This document shows positions 55,601 to 64,000 of a DNA stretch of 64,000 nucleotides, in pieces (positions within the stretch are counted from its first letter, which is position 1; each line of letters starts with the position of its first letter). The translations under genes were made by a program, and so were the position numbers. The stretch is from the IMG/VR virus record IMGVR_UViG_3300028025_002058, positions 1 through 64,000 of that record. The stretch is one strand, 5' to 3'. A model generated the notes under the pieces. The model made no database searches. It saw nothing but the letters and a program-made list of their open reading frames with translations, and was not told the DNA's origin. This stretch comes from a virus.

Positions 55601-58600
55601 GTTTTTATTAAATTATCTCTTCTTTGTGTAATGGTACCTGTTCCTGGGAACTGGAATCTCATTGTATTTCTTGCAGCAATAGCTCTTAGTTGATCTCTTG
55701 TTACGCCAGCATTTAAATAAGCTTTTGTTAAATGTCTTCCAAACTCTTGCTCTGTGATATTGCCATTAGGATCAATATTAGTTCTTAAATATGTATTAAC
55801 ATCTTTGTGTTGCTGTGATGTTAGTGGAGGAAGCTTAGATCTTCTTAGAACAGCATTTGCCATTCCAAATACATTTGGGTCTGCAAATTCATCTAGGTAA
55901 GAAGATGCTGTTACTGGTGCCCCGCCACGACTTCTTAGATTTGCAGATTGACGTGCAGGATATACAGAATTTTGAAGAGTATTAATTGGAATACCAGCAT
56001 CATCTAATAATGCCTTTGCTCTGTACTGTCTTCCGCCTCTAGCGCTGTTTATAGCCTGTAGCAGCGGAAGGTTTGCCCTGGTTGCTTCTGCGTTTACAAC
56101 AAACTCTCCTGGGGTCAATACAGCTGGAACTATATCTTTATTTACATTAGGTCCTGGGACTCTTCTTCCAGTAAATCTTCCAGCTAGTCTCATTGCAAGT
56201 CCGCCAAGGTTAAACTTCTTAGGGACCGTTGTTTCAATGTTGTAGCCTGCTCCAGATGTTCTAACTCCTAGTGCTCCTGCTATTTTGTTAATAAAATCTC
56301 TTGTCTTACCCTTTTTAAATAACTCTCTCATATTAGATTTACCAGTTGGGTCAACTACTGGCTGATTTAATGTAGGAACCATTGTGGGGTTAATTGTTCT
56401 GCCCATAGCTGTTGCCTGTGCGCCAACTGCTGATGCAATCATTCTTTCTGTTTCCAGATTAAGGGCAATAATTTTTGCTTTTGCTGCTTCAACTGTCATC
56501 TTGCCTGCACGAAGCTCTGCAACGATTACTGCAGATTCTCTTGCAGCATTATCTGTTAGCTTAGAAACAACTGGAAGAATATCGTCAAACTGCATCATAA
56601 AGTCTTTGCTTACAACTCCTGTTGCAACAATTTGTTTCTTTAATGCTTCAATTTCTGCCTTTGATTGCATAGATAAAGTTGCCATCATGGCATGCCATCT
56701 AGCAGCTTCTCCTGAAACTATACCAGTTGATACTCCGCCTACTGTTGTTAGGCCAGGAACATTTGGAAGTCTTTCATTCATATAGATCTGTGGATTCTGA
56801 CCTATTTTTTGATTAACTGGTCCAGATCCTGGAACCATTCCAAACATTGTCTGCTGAAGTCTTTCAGCATCGTTCATTCCAGATCTAGGAACCATGTGTG
56901 AGCTTGCTCTTGTTCCCATTGCTCCAGCTAGTGGATGATTTGGATCTACTACTCTTGGTCCGCCTGCTGCTACAACAAGGTTTCCCGCCATTGTTGAAAC
57001 TGCTGGATTAACACTAATTGAACCAGATTTTGCCTTTGCTTCTAATACTGCAAACTCATCAATTAAGTTTCCTAATGCTTGTTTTAATACTGCCGCCGCT
57101 TTTGCATCGCTATAGAATGATTGCTCAACTAACTTACCAGCTTTTTCTGCTGCTAGCATTTCTGGAGTTAAATACTTCCATCCTTCTCCGCCCTTAAAGA
57201 ATGCTCTAAGATGTGCTGCTCCCTTTAATAAATATCCAAAGAAGTTTGCAAGCACACCAGTTAACATAATGAAAGGACCAATGATTGCAGTTATTCCTCC
57301 AAGTAGGGCAAGCACTTGCTTGACAGGCTTTGGTAAGTTATTTGCAAACTGCACGACCTTATCAATTACTTGAATTAATACAGTATTAATTGTTAAAAAT
57401 TGTTCTCCAACTTCAGCAAGGGAAGCCTTCAGGCTTTCTAATGCTCTACGGTATTTACCAGAAGCAGATTCGGTTACGGCTGATAATTCTCGATCAGCTA
57501 CAGAAGCTAATTCAGAAGAAGATGCCTTCATTAGATCTAATACTTTAAGAGTCTGGCTTCCTTGACGACCTAGGTTTTCAAACAACGCATTAAGTCTTGA
57601 GAACTGGAACTTACCAAATAGTTGCTCGATTGCCTGTTGTTTCTGAAGTGGATCTAGACTATCTAGTGCACCCTGAAGCTCCATTAATGTTCCAGTTAAG
57701 TCTCCAGCATTATCATTAACTATGCTAAGAAGATTTATTCCTAAGTCTTGGAATTTTCCAACTGCAACATCTGTTGGGTTAATTAAAGAAGCTAATGCTG
57801 ACTTTAAAGCGTTTGCACCTTCTGATGCATTAATTCCGCCTTCTCTCATAGCTGTCAAATATAAAGCTAGATCTTGAACACTTCCACCTAGTCCTTGAAT
57901 TACTGGACCAGCTTTTGGAATTGCTTCTACTAAATCGTTTAGCGTTGTAGAAGTTTGGTTTTCAACTGCGTTCAGGAAGTTAATTGATTGTGACAATTCT
58001 TCTGTATTTTGTTTAAATGCTGATTGAATTGCAAGTGTTGCTTTCATTGCTTCCTGGCGATCTACTTCACCAAGCACTGCTAGTCTTGTTGTTTCCTGAA
58101 TAGAACCTAACAGTTCATTACCAGTTTTACCAGTTGCTGCAATATCTGCTGCTAATCCAATTGTTTCTTTAAAGCTGACACCCATTGCTGCAGATATTTG
58201 TTTTGCAGTTTCAGAAACATCTTTACGAACCTTGCCAAGCTCTGCTGCAGAAGTTCCTGCAACATCGCCATAAACCTTTGTAAGACGAACTAATTCTTGA
58301 TCTGCTTCTCTAAATGCTTTTGCTGCCTGAGCACCAAATGCTGCAAGTGGTACTGTGAGACCTACTGTTAATTGGCGACCTGCCCACTGAGTATTTTTAC
58401 CCCAGTTAATAAGTTGTCCAGCGCCATCTTGAAGAACTTTATTCATAATCTGAAGTTCTTGTCTTGCAATTGCTGCCTTGTTCTTTACTTCATCTAGCCC
58501 TCTTGGAACGTGCACATTGAACTGCATAAGTCCTTGTGCATTCCTGCCTAGCGGTTGTAATATTGAATTTTGTAGGGCTACCTGTTGTTTTGCTAAATCA

Positions 58601-58926
58601 CGAATAACACCACCAGATTGTTTAGCATGATCTCTGAAAGTATTAAAATATTGATTTAGCTTTAATTTTCCGCCGTCAAGATTTTTACCAAACTTTTCAA
58701 CATCTGATTGTAGGCTGACGAAGTGTGTGGAAAACTGTCCTGTGCTTCTTAGTGTATCCGAAAACGATCTATTCATTACGGCAATTTGATTTGCCAACAT
58801 CTTATTGGAGTTAGCTAATTGCTCTTGTAATTTTGATAGGCTGGCAGTAACCTTATGCACATCGGCAATAAGGGCTGAGAAGTCGGCGTTAGCGACTATG
58901 CGGGTACTGATCGTTTCGTCAGCCAT
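52675..58926 (-). CDS. Tape-measure protein (2083 aa)
   Basis: The longest gene sets tail length: 2083 residues at about 0.15 nm each predict a tail near 310 nm. Helical throughout with hydrophobic segments (about residues 545-570 LLGGITAIIGPFIMLTGVLA and 1320-1345 FASPLGVALTALTAGVSIFV). The TMP hallmark VLTPGEFVVNAEATRANLPL lies near 930, and the Gly-rich GGLGTAISMGSGILGS near 1240. Follows the tail assembly chaperones in the usual order. Confidence 0.92.
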   Translation of the reverse strand: MADETISTRIVANADFSALIADVHKVTASLSKLQEQLANSNKMLANQIAVMNRSFSDTLRSTGQFSTHFVSLQSDVEKFGKNLDGGKLKLNQYFNTFRDHAKQSGGVIRDLAKQQVALQNSILQPLGRNAQGLMQFNVHVPRGLDEVKNKAAIARQELQIMNKVLQDGAGQLINWGKNTQWAGRQLTVGLTVPLAAFGAQAAKAFREADQELVRLTKVYGDVAGTSAAELGKVRKDVSETAKQISAAMGVSFKETIGLAADIAATGKTGNELLGSIQETTRLAVLGEVDRQEAMKATLAIQSAFKQNTEELSQSINFLNAVENQTSTTLNDLVEAIPKAGPVIQGLGGSVQDLALYLTAMREGGINASEGANALKSALASLINPTDVAVGKFQDLGINLLSIVNDNAGDLTGTLMELQGALDSLDPLQKQQAIEQLFGKFQFSRLNALFENLGRQGSQTLKVLDLMKASSSELASVADRELSAVTESASGKYRRALESLKASLAEVGEQFLTINTVLIQVIDKVVQFANNLPKPVKQVLALLGGITAIIGPFIMLTGVLANFFGYLLKGAAHLRAFFKGGEGWKYLTPEMLAAEKAGKLVEQSFYSDAKAAAVLKQALGNLIDEFAVLEAKAKSGSISVNPAVSTMAGNLVVAAGGPRVVDPNHPLAGAMGTRASSHMVPRSGMNDAERLQQTMFGMVPGSGPVNQKIGQNPQIYMNERLPNVPGLTTVGGVSTGIVSGEAARWHAMMATLSMQSKAEIEALKKQIVATGVVSKDFMMQFDDILPVVSKLTDNAARESAVIVAELRAGKMTVEAAKAKIIALNLETERMIASAVGAQATAMGRTINPTMVPTLNQPVVDPTGKSNMRELFKKGKTRDFINKIAGALGVRTSGAGYNIETTVPKKFNLGGLAMRLAGRFTGRRVPGPNVNKDIVPAVLTPGEFVVNAEATRANLPLLQAINSARGGRQYRAKALLDDAGIPINTLQNSVYPARQSANLRSRGGAPVTASSYLDEFADPNVFGMANAVLRRSKLPPLTSQQHKDVNTYLRTNIDPNGNITEQEFGRHLTKAYLNAGVTRDQLRAIAARNTMRFQFPGTGTITQRRDNLIKTLSEKYPSGSFKVDPSSNNNIIVELPGQAPFKIEHEQTRPLSQQGTSYETLRQGMPAGTRGGEQLSYAHLPLDESLFMNMGGMVPGYNRGGLVKQMIGGTGIAIGGQMLGSQIGGGLGTAISMGSGILGSMYSFGGMGGGGADGSPSMGGRAMSKLPQGLQDIAVKSTKTFGPIDTLTTKMRAFSGGLSGAARLIGPVIKGLAGVLRFASPLGVALTALTAGVSIFVKMQKEKAKQLEIGRQAFGMDAEAASKAGFKYTDYNAKIKQAIENAQALKEKNLMVYESMTKANIPIKMTIEEYKKLKEQVKTTMSSYVELFDQTDRKDVGQVAVQLKAQFMAAGDSAEIATAKIFTMIKQSENANMAAQAISSNAFQSIQNMEQASAQTVKTFEAAMKTGDAESQARALHSVFMAMDATLEETISKQKQLGESGKASAEQQAAAVKSKLDQINVLFGKQAGLSKDVIAEIGKTDPLLAGMLNKTDTLNSAWAKYRLTLSGVSMNFQFMSGEAAIAANRLNEIVKAQVQLNPSIAAANSKYKGMTDEIKRLEKAQRGQSAKAQIDSRKVIEGLNKQIAAIRKAAQDKIDGIRRATEAENTQLEIQKAQLRAQQLLAQGNLTGYAEEQMTIEQLLNDANRKSAEEAIIAKAELDIKPLQDQLDALAKKNQNAADKASLAGESLSSLRTKADTFNSGLTEYTTNLNNLMTKLQVEGDKFKLTDEFKNTMAALTKMGDSLGIKTTPQEVLDQIGKALSKNQILAQQVNILTGKVRDGSMGGSGTLKDPFTLGSQGTGTKGDIQGASLSSYGNPLKDFGEFGIGQKLKNFAYKQGLVMGDYFSAEDDKGLVSIFKVKDDDGNITRVKNPYEKKALGGAVVAGKQYIVNDRVNALGTQGEGFIPNVSGTIYPNAATMPKFNMPGGTNYSGVNISNSPSSNNVYNIDIALNGTNVTADDVLRSFKRELALVNAREGIDRRIGGSV

Positions 58927-58936
58927 TTATATCAAA

Positions 58937-59601
58937 CTATTCCCTTGTGTATCCTAGTCCCGCTCCAATTCCAAATCCAGCTTGCGCTGCAAAATTTCCT
59001 TGTAACGAAACAACATCGTTGCTAGCTGCATCTATTCCTGCGGCTCGTAACTCTATATCTTGGAAACTAGGGCCTCCCTTTTTATCATCTTGGTATTCAC
59101 CTATATCTACTCCCTTTAAAGAAGCTGCAAATTTTTTATCTTCGTGCTCTTTTCTCTTTAAAGACTTCAATGTATTTATAAGCTCTGGCATTGATAAGCT
59201 TTCTTCTAGTTCTTGGTAATTTTTCCAATGTCCTAAAAGAAAAACTTCTCCCTCTAAAGCGGCTAAATCTAGTTCTGACCAGCCAGAACCGCTGCCGCTA
59301 GTAGGTTTGGGTCGTCAAGTTTGATTCCTCCGCAAACTTCTAGAATGCGGTTCATTGTTGGAACATCTAAAGCATCTTCAAATGCTTCTCTGTTTGCTAC
59401 CAATTCTGGTAGTTGTTTTTCAAGTGCAATTGCACAAGCATCAATCAGAATGTTTAGGGTGTCATCTTCTGTTTGGGACTCTGCTGTCTTTTTAATCGCT
59501 ATCATGAACTTACGCAGTTCTGCTATTGATAGTGGCTTGAGCTTTACATTTTGCCCATTTTGTAGCTGTACTTCTTCTACGTCGTATACTGTTGTTGCCA
59601 A
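58937..59601 (-). CDS. Tail assembly chaperone, -1 frameshift product (gpGT-like, about 221 aa)
   Basis: Reading from 59601, ribosomes slipping back one base at CCCAAAC (59311-59305) leave the G frame and enter the T frame (PTSGSGSGWSELDLAALEG, GHWKNYQELEESL), which stays open to 58937. The T frame has no good start until MPELINTLK (59191), supporting frameshift expression. The two products are needed for tail assembly around the tape measure. Confidence 0.75.
59269..59601 (-). CDS. Tail assembly chaperone, unshifted product (gpG-like, 110 aa)
   Basis: Helical, begins MATTVYDVEEVQLQNGQNVK and includes LSIAELRKFMIAIKKT, a pattern of phage tail chaperone G proteins. Ends GQN at TAG 59269. SD GGAGG before ATG 59601. 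Lies between major tail and tape measure as expected. Confidence 0.78.
   Translation of the reverse strand: MATTVYDVEEVQLQNGQNVKLKPLSIAELRKFMIAIKKTAESQTEDDTLNILIDACAIALEKQLPELVANREAFEDALDVPTMNRILEVCGGIKLDDPNLLAAAVLAGQN
59305..59311 (-). other. Programmed -1 frameshift site
   Basis: Reverse strand heptamer C-CCA-AAC in the G frame fits X-XXY-YYZ, followed about 36 bases later by the G-frame stop. Confidence 0.72.
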
Positions 59602-59667
59602 TTTAATCCTCCTAGGATCTAGTCTAAATCATTATACTAAAAATTATATACTAATACAACCACAAAA

Positions 59668-59687
59668 GCCCCCAATTTCTTGGGGGC
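59668..59687 (-). terminator. Intrinsic terminator between major tail and chaperone genes
   Basis: GCCCCCAA pairs with TTGGGGGC (8 bp), loop of four, followed by TTTT on the reverse strand. A second -10-like TATAAT just below (59636-59631) may restart transcription. Confidence 0.88.
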
Positions 59688-59711
59688 CCCTGTAGAATAA
59701 TTAATTAATTA

Positions 59712-60452
59712 TTAAGCCAATACACGGTCAATAATCTTGCCGTACTCTTGTCCTTCGTAGCCGCTCATAGCGGTTGGAAGAAGACGGAATGTTACTGGGA
59801 ATGTAGTTGGAGTAGATCTTGCCAATGTGAAAGCTGATTGCTGCACTGACAAAACACGACGTGCATAATATACACGCTCCGTTGACTTATTGTTTGATCC
59901 ATCTGTTGTTGATGGAGCATTTCCAACTGCAATTAGCTGACGCTCTGTAGGTGCGATACCTAGAGCTCCTGCTGCTAGACCAAGTGTCTTCTTTGTATTT
60001 GCTGTTCCTGCTGCAAATCCTGTGTCTTCAATAATTGTGTTTGTGTTAGAAATTGTGTTTGATGTTGGATCATCTGACTGTCCAAATACAACTAGAACGT
60101 TCTCTAGAGTACCTTCTGACATTTCTGTTGCGATCATAACCTCCATCGCAGACTTGAACAGCTTAGCTGTATCAAGCAACTGGTCGACGGTTACTGAATC
60201 GTATGTTGGATTGTAAGTGATCTGAAGACCATTATTTGTAAATCCTACGTTGCGATACGCAAATGTTGAACCTGGGGTAATAGCATTAAGAGTCTTTGTA
60301 TAGGATTCTCCTGATACGTATGCTCCTGCTGCTGTTGTTCCTGGCTCTGCATTTTCTATGTATGATGTTCCTGCTGTTACGTCAATATTCGAAATGAATA
60401 GTGGTGACGCACCAACGAGAATATTTTTAGCATTACCTGCGTTTTGTGCCAT
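59712..60452 (-). CDS. Major tail protein (246 aa)
   Basis: Tail-tube pattern with beta-rich N-terminus (NILVGASPLFISNIDVTAGT), a central helix (LLDTAKLFKSAMEVMIATEM) and RVYYARRVLSVQQSAFTLAR, PTTFPVTFRLLP. SD AGGAGG before ATG 60452 and a strong terminator after it fit a highly expressed structural protein. Placed between the tail terminator and chaperone genes. Confidence 0.82.
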   Translation of the reverse strand: MAQNAGNAKNILVGASPLFISNIDVTAGTSYIENAEPGTTAAGAYVSGESYTKTLNAITPGSTFAYRNVGFTNNGLQITYNPTYDSVTVDQLLDTAKLFKSAMEVMIATEMSEGTLENVLVVFGQSDDPTSNTISNTNTIIEDTGFAAGTANTKKTLGLAAGALGIAPTERQLIAVGNAPSTTDGSNNKSTERVYYARRVLSVQQSAFTLARSTPTTFPVTFRLLPTAMSGYEGQEYGKIIDRVLA

Positions 60453-60485
60453 ATTGTGTTTCCACCTCCTGGAATTCTTTGGTTA

Positions 60486-60572
60486 TTAAATTGTAAAATC
60501 AAATTTTAAATCTGGCTGGCTAGGCCTCTTCCCTCTTGGTATAATTCTATGCCATTCTAGGTAAAAAGGCAA
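60486..60572 (-). CDS. Possible short protein (28 aa), TTG start
   Basis: TTG 60572, three bases after the upstream stop, to TAA 60486-60488. Reads MPFYLEWHRIIPRGKRPSQP and a beta end. SD is poor. It fills the gap between tail terminator and major tail genes; coding uncertain. Confidence 0.3.
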   Translation of the reverse strand: MPFYLEWHRIIPRGKRPSQPDLKFDFTI

Positions 60573-60575
60573 ACC

Positions 60576-61088
60576 TTAAAGGAATCTTCCCTGGCCGTCT
60601 GTAATTCTTGAATATTTAATTTCTAATATGACCTCAGCAGAGAAAAATCCTTGAATCTCTTCTGATGGGGCTGTAGGGGAGATATCTGCTACCCAGACAG
60701 TATGGAACTTGAACTTATCTGATAGATCTGCCCATTTATTTATATCTCTAGCGGACTCATCCATTCTTCTAAACTCATCTGTCATATAGTTTCTGATTTC
60801 ATTTATATCAGATACTGAGGTCGAGTATATAGTAAATAGAATTTGCTCACAGCATATTAACCAGTTATCCTCATAGGACATACCTATCTTGTCATAGACT
60901 ATGTGCTTCTTGCCGCTCAAAAACTGGTTCATCTCTGCAGATTGTTGAACTGGGATAATTGGAACGATATTCTCATTTAGATTATCACTCCAGTAGTCGT
61001 CCTGGTCAAATATGTTTCTTGTATGCAATTCTTTCCATAGATATTTTCTAAGTTCAATCATTGCGTCTAGCTTATAATTAGCTGTCAC
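60576..61088 (-). CDS. Tail terminator/completion-like protein (170 aa)
   Basis: Alpha/beta protein: ELRKYLWKELHTRNIFDQDD, ICCEQILFTIYSTSVSDINE and SAEVILEIKY. Position immediately before the major tail gene is that of the tail terminator ring. No strong sequence signature; the call is by order and fold impression. Confidence 0.6.
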   Translation of the reverse strand: MTANYKLDAMIELRKYLWKELHTRNIFDQDDYWSDNLNENIVPIIPVQQSAEMNQFLSGKKHIVYDKIGMSYEDNWLICCEQILFTIYSTSVSDINEIRNYMTDEFRRMDESARDINKWADLSDKFKFHTVWVADISPTAPSEEIQGFFSAEVILEIKYSRITDGQGRFL

Positions 61089-61867
61089 ATTACACCTCCA
61101 AATGCCAAGGATAGAGCAGAGTCTGCCTGAGATTTAATAGTATTTGGAGAGAATGAATACTGAACCTTCTTTATATCAGAAGGAACGCTAAGAGCTTTAG
61201 TCATGCTTGAATTAAATATCTTTTGGAACCCAGACTTTTTAATTGATTCATTTACAAGTCTACCGCTAAAAAATCTTGAATGCGCTAACGAAAATTGATT
61301 ACGTGCTGCAGACCCACCAGGTCTCTTTACTGTAACTGATGCGCCTTTAGGCATAAATACAGTTTCTCCGTTATATTCAAACACTAGTCTTTCTGCATTC
61401 TTTGGTCTAATAACTAATGGTAATCCAGCTTCCATTACTGCTGCCTTGTTTGCGAACATGTGTCTACGCTTTCCCTTTGGAGCAGGAACCATAGATCTTG
61501 ATGGAAGGAATTCATAGTTAACTCTAAATGATAATCCTTGCTCTGAAATCTTATTTAACTTAAAAAGCCTATCAGACTTAGACCCAGTCCTCTTCCACTC
61601 ATAAACATGGTGCAAAGACTTTGGTCTTGTTCTTGCCAGTGCGTCTATATATGCACCGAAATCCTGATCTATCTGCTGGAATATTAACGATGTAAATGCA
61701 TTTTGAAATTTCTTGTTAGTTGTAAGCTTAGAGATTACAGATGCCTCATAGTATACGTATGCTGATATTTGAGCTACGGTACTATCTTTCAGCGGGCCGT
61801 TTTGATTAGAATACATCATTCTCTCAAGACCGCTGGCTGTTTGAACTAGAAGTGCACTATTGTCCAA
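61085..61867 (-). CDS. Neck/HK97 gp10-like head-tail connector (260 aa)
   Basis: RSMVPAPKGKRRHMFANKAA, ERLVFEYNGETVFMPKGAS and long basic helices fit the HK97-gp10-like neck family. Overlaps both neighbours by a few bases, consistent with the connector operon. Confidence 0.6.
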   Translation of the reverse strand: MDNSALLVQTASGLERMMYSNQNGPLKDSTVAQISAYVYYEASVISKLTTNKKFQNAFTSLIFQQIDQDFGAYIDALARTRPKSLHHVYEWKRTGSKSDRLFKLNKISEQGLSFRVNYEFLPSRSMVPAPKGKRRHMFANKAAVMEAGLPLVIRPKNAERLVFEYNGETVFMPKGASVTVKRPGGSAARNQFSLAHSRFFSGRLVNESIKKSGFQKIFNSSMTKALSVPSDIKKVQYSFSPNTIKSQADSALSLAFGGVM

Positions 61868-62285
61868 TTTGCTGGTTCTCCGATCTCTTCATAGATGAGT
61901 TATAAGCAATCACACGGCTAAAAGGATCAGTTACTGGCGTTGTTCCTATTACTTCAAATACGGTTGGGCTTTCGTTTGGATAATTTATTTCTTGCCAAAT
62001 TACGTTGTCATCTACATCTCTTATATTAGTTACCTTTTCTCTGGCAGTTAATTTTTCAGATGTACGAACTTGAATGATTTGGTCGTTTATATATTTGTTA
62101 GAAAAAACTTGTTTATCGCTAGATCTAGTTGTAGCAGAGTTGCTAATAACTCCCTTTGCATGGCACGGAATGGTCTTATAGTAAGTCCATTCTCTGATTA
62201 TGGCACCAGTGTCTGGATCTTGACCTTCAAACTGTCTGTAAACATCTAACTTCATAGACAATACTGAGTCAACGATATCATTCAT
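61857..62285 (-). CDS. Head-tail stopper-like protein (142 aa)
   Basis: Beta-rich: MKLDVYRQFEGQDPDTGAII, VRTSEKLTAREKVTNIRD, FEVIGTTPVTDPFSRVIAYN. The layout (SH3-like barrel closing the head-tail channel) and order after the adaptor fit a stopper. Confidence 0.62.
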   Translation of the reverse strand: MNDIVDSVLSMKLDVYRQFEGQDPDTGAIIREWTYYKTIPCHAKGVISNSATTRSSDKQVFSNKYINDQIIQVRTSEKLTAREKVTNIRDVDDNVIWQEINYPNESPTVFEVIGTTPVTDPFSRVIAYNSSMKRSENQQIGQ

Positions 62286-63265
62286 TATATGATCTCTACC
62301 TTAGTGCCCAATACATAGTCGGCAAGTAGTTTGTCTGCATATGAGTTTCCAGTACCAGAATACGCCTCTCCGTTGTATTCGAAATCCCAGTCGAATGTTG
62401 AAATCTTCTTTATATACTTAGTTCTCCATAGCAGATCCTTCGCAAAGAAGTCCTTCATAAGTTCTATAGCTGCTAGCTCAACATTATCTGGAACCTTTTC
62501 CCATCCAAATCTTCCTTGAATTCTGTATGGGGTGTTTGATTGAAATACTCCATTAACATCATATATAGATGGAGGAATCATCCCATTTGCGGTATAGACA
62601 GTATTATCTAAAGCAGTTGCACGATTAATTCTTATTCCATAACCGCTTTCGCTGATGATTACGTCGTAGTTCCAATTATCTATTTCGTCTATAGTATTTA
62701 ATAGCAATGTATCATTCATATACAATTCGTGTAGCTGATATATCTTTTCTGGCAATGGCAATATGTCTGAGCCATACCCATACACTACATAAACGTCATC
62801 GTGAAGATAAAACTTTTGCTGGGTATAGTCTTCAATTTGTTTTCTAGCATATTTCTCTGCACGTACTAATTCTTGATATGACTTATATCCTGGATCTGAA
62901 GAATCCATGCTAAAGCCCATGTCCTGAATATGATTAAAGTTTACGTATGGAGTAACTACAAATACATCATCTGACTTTGTTACCGCCGTCCCATTTACAT
63001 AATACTCCCACTGCAGTCTCAGAGTCTTATTTCTTTGAGTCTGTGCATATGGAATATTTACAATATATGAACCAGGATTTACTTCGTCTGCTACAGAAGA
63101 AAGAACCGCTACAAGCTGTCCTGGATTTATTGGAGGGGTTATGGCTGGATCATCTGTAACGTCAAATAACTTTACGGATGGTGCTGAATCTGCAACTGCA
63201 ACCTCACCATTCCAAAAAACTTGGTGCTTTATTGGTGACTGACTGTTTATAAATATCTCTGCCAT
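62285..63265 (-). CDS. Head-tail adaptor-like protein with Ig-like N-domain (326 aa)
   Basis: Residues 1-105 form a beta-sandwich-like domain (VLSSVADEVNPGSYIVNIPY); the C-terminal part has the adaptor helices (ARKQIEDYTQQKF, VELAAIELMKDFFAKDLLWR). Follows the 63280 gene. Adaptor rings attach to the portal, which is not in the window. Confidence 0.65.
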   Translation of the reverse strand: MAEIFINSQSPIKHQVFWNGEVAVADSAPSVKLFDVTDDPAITPPINPGQLVAVLSSVADEVNPGSYIVNIPYAQTQRNKTLRLQWEYYVNGTAVTKSDDVFVVTPYVNFNHIQDMGFSMDSSDPGYKSYQELVRAEKYARKQIEDYTQQKFYLHDDVYVVYGYGSDILPLPEKIYQLHELYMNDTLLLNTIDEIDNWNYDVIISESGYGIRINRATALDNTVYTANGMIPPSIYDVNGVFQSNTPYRIQGRFGWEKVPDNVELAAIELMKDFFAKDLLWRTKYIKKISTFDWDFEYNGEAYSGTGNSYADKLLADYVLGTKVEII

Positions 63266-63279
63266 TTTATAGGCTTAGA

Positions 63280-63681
63280 CTAGTTGTAGTACTCCTGGAC
63301 TTCCTTTGGAGTTGCTAATCTAAAGCCCTCCTCCTTATCAAAAATTTCTTGAGCTCTATCTTTATTCATTGCTACGAATGGGTGTTCCTTTGTGAAAGTA
63401 AACCCTGCAATATCATATCTAAAATTAGCTCTGGTCATTCTAACTAATACTGTGTTCTCTGGCTGGTCCGCCTTTGGATCGAATTTTGGCAATACTTCTA
63501 CTGACATATCTTCTGACTCTTCTTCCATCTTTTCAATGGTCTTGTTATATACAGACCAAGTTACGCCTTCTTCTGCGAGGGCCGCAATAACGTCGGCTTT
63601 ATTTTTTAAGCCATCTGTATCAACTGCAAAATCTTCTGCAATCTTTTTTAGTTCTGAAACCTTCAATGTCTCAAATGACAT
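63280..63681 (-). CDS. HeH/SAP-domain protein of head region (133 aa)
   Basis: N-terminal LKVSELKKIAEDFAVDTDGL then KNKADVIAALAEEGV is a HeH/LEM-SAP fold, often found in phage head proteins. C-terminal YDIAGFTFTKEHPFVAMNKD beta region. Own TGCTATAAT promoter and SD AGGAGA. Confidence 0.65.
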   Translation of the reverse strand: MSFETLKVSELKKIAEDFAVDTDGLKNKADVIAALAEEGVTWSVYNKTIEKMEEESEDMSVEVLPKFDPKADQPENTVLVRMTRANFRYDIAGFTFTKEHPFVAMNKDRAQEIFDKEEGFRLATPKEVQEYYN

Positions 63682-63708
63682 GTAAATCTCCTATTTCTAC
63701 TCTAAACA

Positions 63709-63717
63709 ATTATAGCA
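63709..63717 (-). promoter_or_regulatory. Extended -10 promoter below the capsid gene
   Basis: Reverse strand TGC-TATAAT (63717-63709), just after the capsid terminator, restarting transcription for 63681 and the neck genes. Confidence 0.55.
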
Positions 63718-63737
63718 TTACTAAATTAAAATGAAAA

Positions 63738-63761
63738 GCCCCCAAAATTTAATTTGGGGGC
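63738..63761 (-). terminator. Intrinsic terminator after the capsid gene
   Basis: GCCCCCAAA pairs with TTTGGGGGC around a short A/T loop, then TTTTC on the reverse strand. Same design as the one at 59668. Confidence 0.85.
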
Positions 63762-63787
63762 CTTTCTAGAGATCTAAATCCTAATAA

Positions 63788-64000
63788 TTAGGAAGCGACC
63801 TTAACGTTCTTTACAACGACCCAAGCGTCTGCTTGCTCGATCTGGACGCCAACACGAGTATACATTGTGTACTCAATTGAGTCCTTACGTGGCCAGAAGA
63901 AACGGTAAACAGTTACATCACGCTTGATACCAATAACTACGTTATTTGGGAATGTCAAGTGGATATCTCCGTGGTTACCAGTCTCACCTGTGTAATCGCC
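63788..64000 (-). CDS. Major capsid protein, C-terminal 70 residues (cut by window)
   Basis: Reverse frame open to the right edge and ending at TAA 63790-63788. NNVVIGIKRDVTVYRFFWPR and YTMYTRVGVQIEQADAWVVV are the closing strands of an HK97-fold capsid (A-domain/P-domain end), and the strong terminator after it fits. N-terminus lies beyond 64000. Confidence 0.75.
   Translation of the reverse strand, partial: GDYTGETGNHGDIHLTFPNNVVIGIKRDVTVYRFFWPRKDSIEYTMYTRVGVQIEQADAWVVVKNVKVAS

Noticed and set aside
1-64000. Prophage or integrating element
   Set aside because: No integrase, attachment-site repeat or host flank was found in the window.

Overview
The window is part of a tailed-phage genome (Caudoviricetes) with a long-tailed siphovirus plan: a partial HK97-type capsid gene, a neck cascade, a major tail protein, a frameshifted tail chaperone and a 2083-residue tape measure. 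An actinobacterial host is inferred from a WhiB protein, an FmdB-type zinc ribbon, a DUF7455 zinc protein, a DUF4430 exported protein of actinobacterial style, an Lsr2-like DNA-binding mini-protein and several leaderless promoters. The AT-rich sequence would suit a low-GC aquatic actinobacterium; that last point is inference. No integrase, CRISPR array or transposon was seen.

Layout. Positions 1-5989 are read rightwards: a DUF932 gene, tRNA-Asp and a string of small, tightly overlapping genes served by a recurring promoter (TGTCAGTGG, 7 nt, TAYAAT) and a recurring ribosome site (CGAAAGG). A structured RNA candidate lies at 2492-2642. Positions 5990-6537 lack genes and hold DnaA boxes plus three copies of a bipartite repeat that also sits ahead of two of the rightward promoters: a likely replication origin and regulatory hub where the two transcription directions converge.

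From 6538 to the right edge everything is read leftwards. In transcription order: capsid, neck and tail (64000-48900), fibre-like proteins (48877-40183), a terminator/promoter switch (40112-40178), replication and recombination genes (metallophosphoesterase, DnaB, primase, SSB, DNA polymerase III alpha, MazG, RecA, Cas4-like nuclease, RuvC-like resolvase; 40096-27439), methyltransferase and terminase (27299-23878), tRNA-Met, HSP20, FmdB with a riboswitch-like leader, a giant exported PA14 protein and the lysis cassette (23136-18200), then accessory genes (WhiB, Ntn-hydrolase, subtilase, pyrimidine-dimer glycosylase-like protein, thioredoxin, exported Ig-like protein, GroES, cobalamin adenosyltransferase with a DUF4430 partner, HNH nuclease) down to the origin.

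The main undescribed material is regulatory: the rightward promoter class, the bipartite repeat linking promoters to the origin, a pseudoknot leader ahead of the FmdB-like gene, and leaderless promoters in front of individual accessory genes. All function calls come from reading sequence motifs; no database search or folding program was run.
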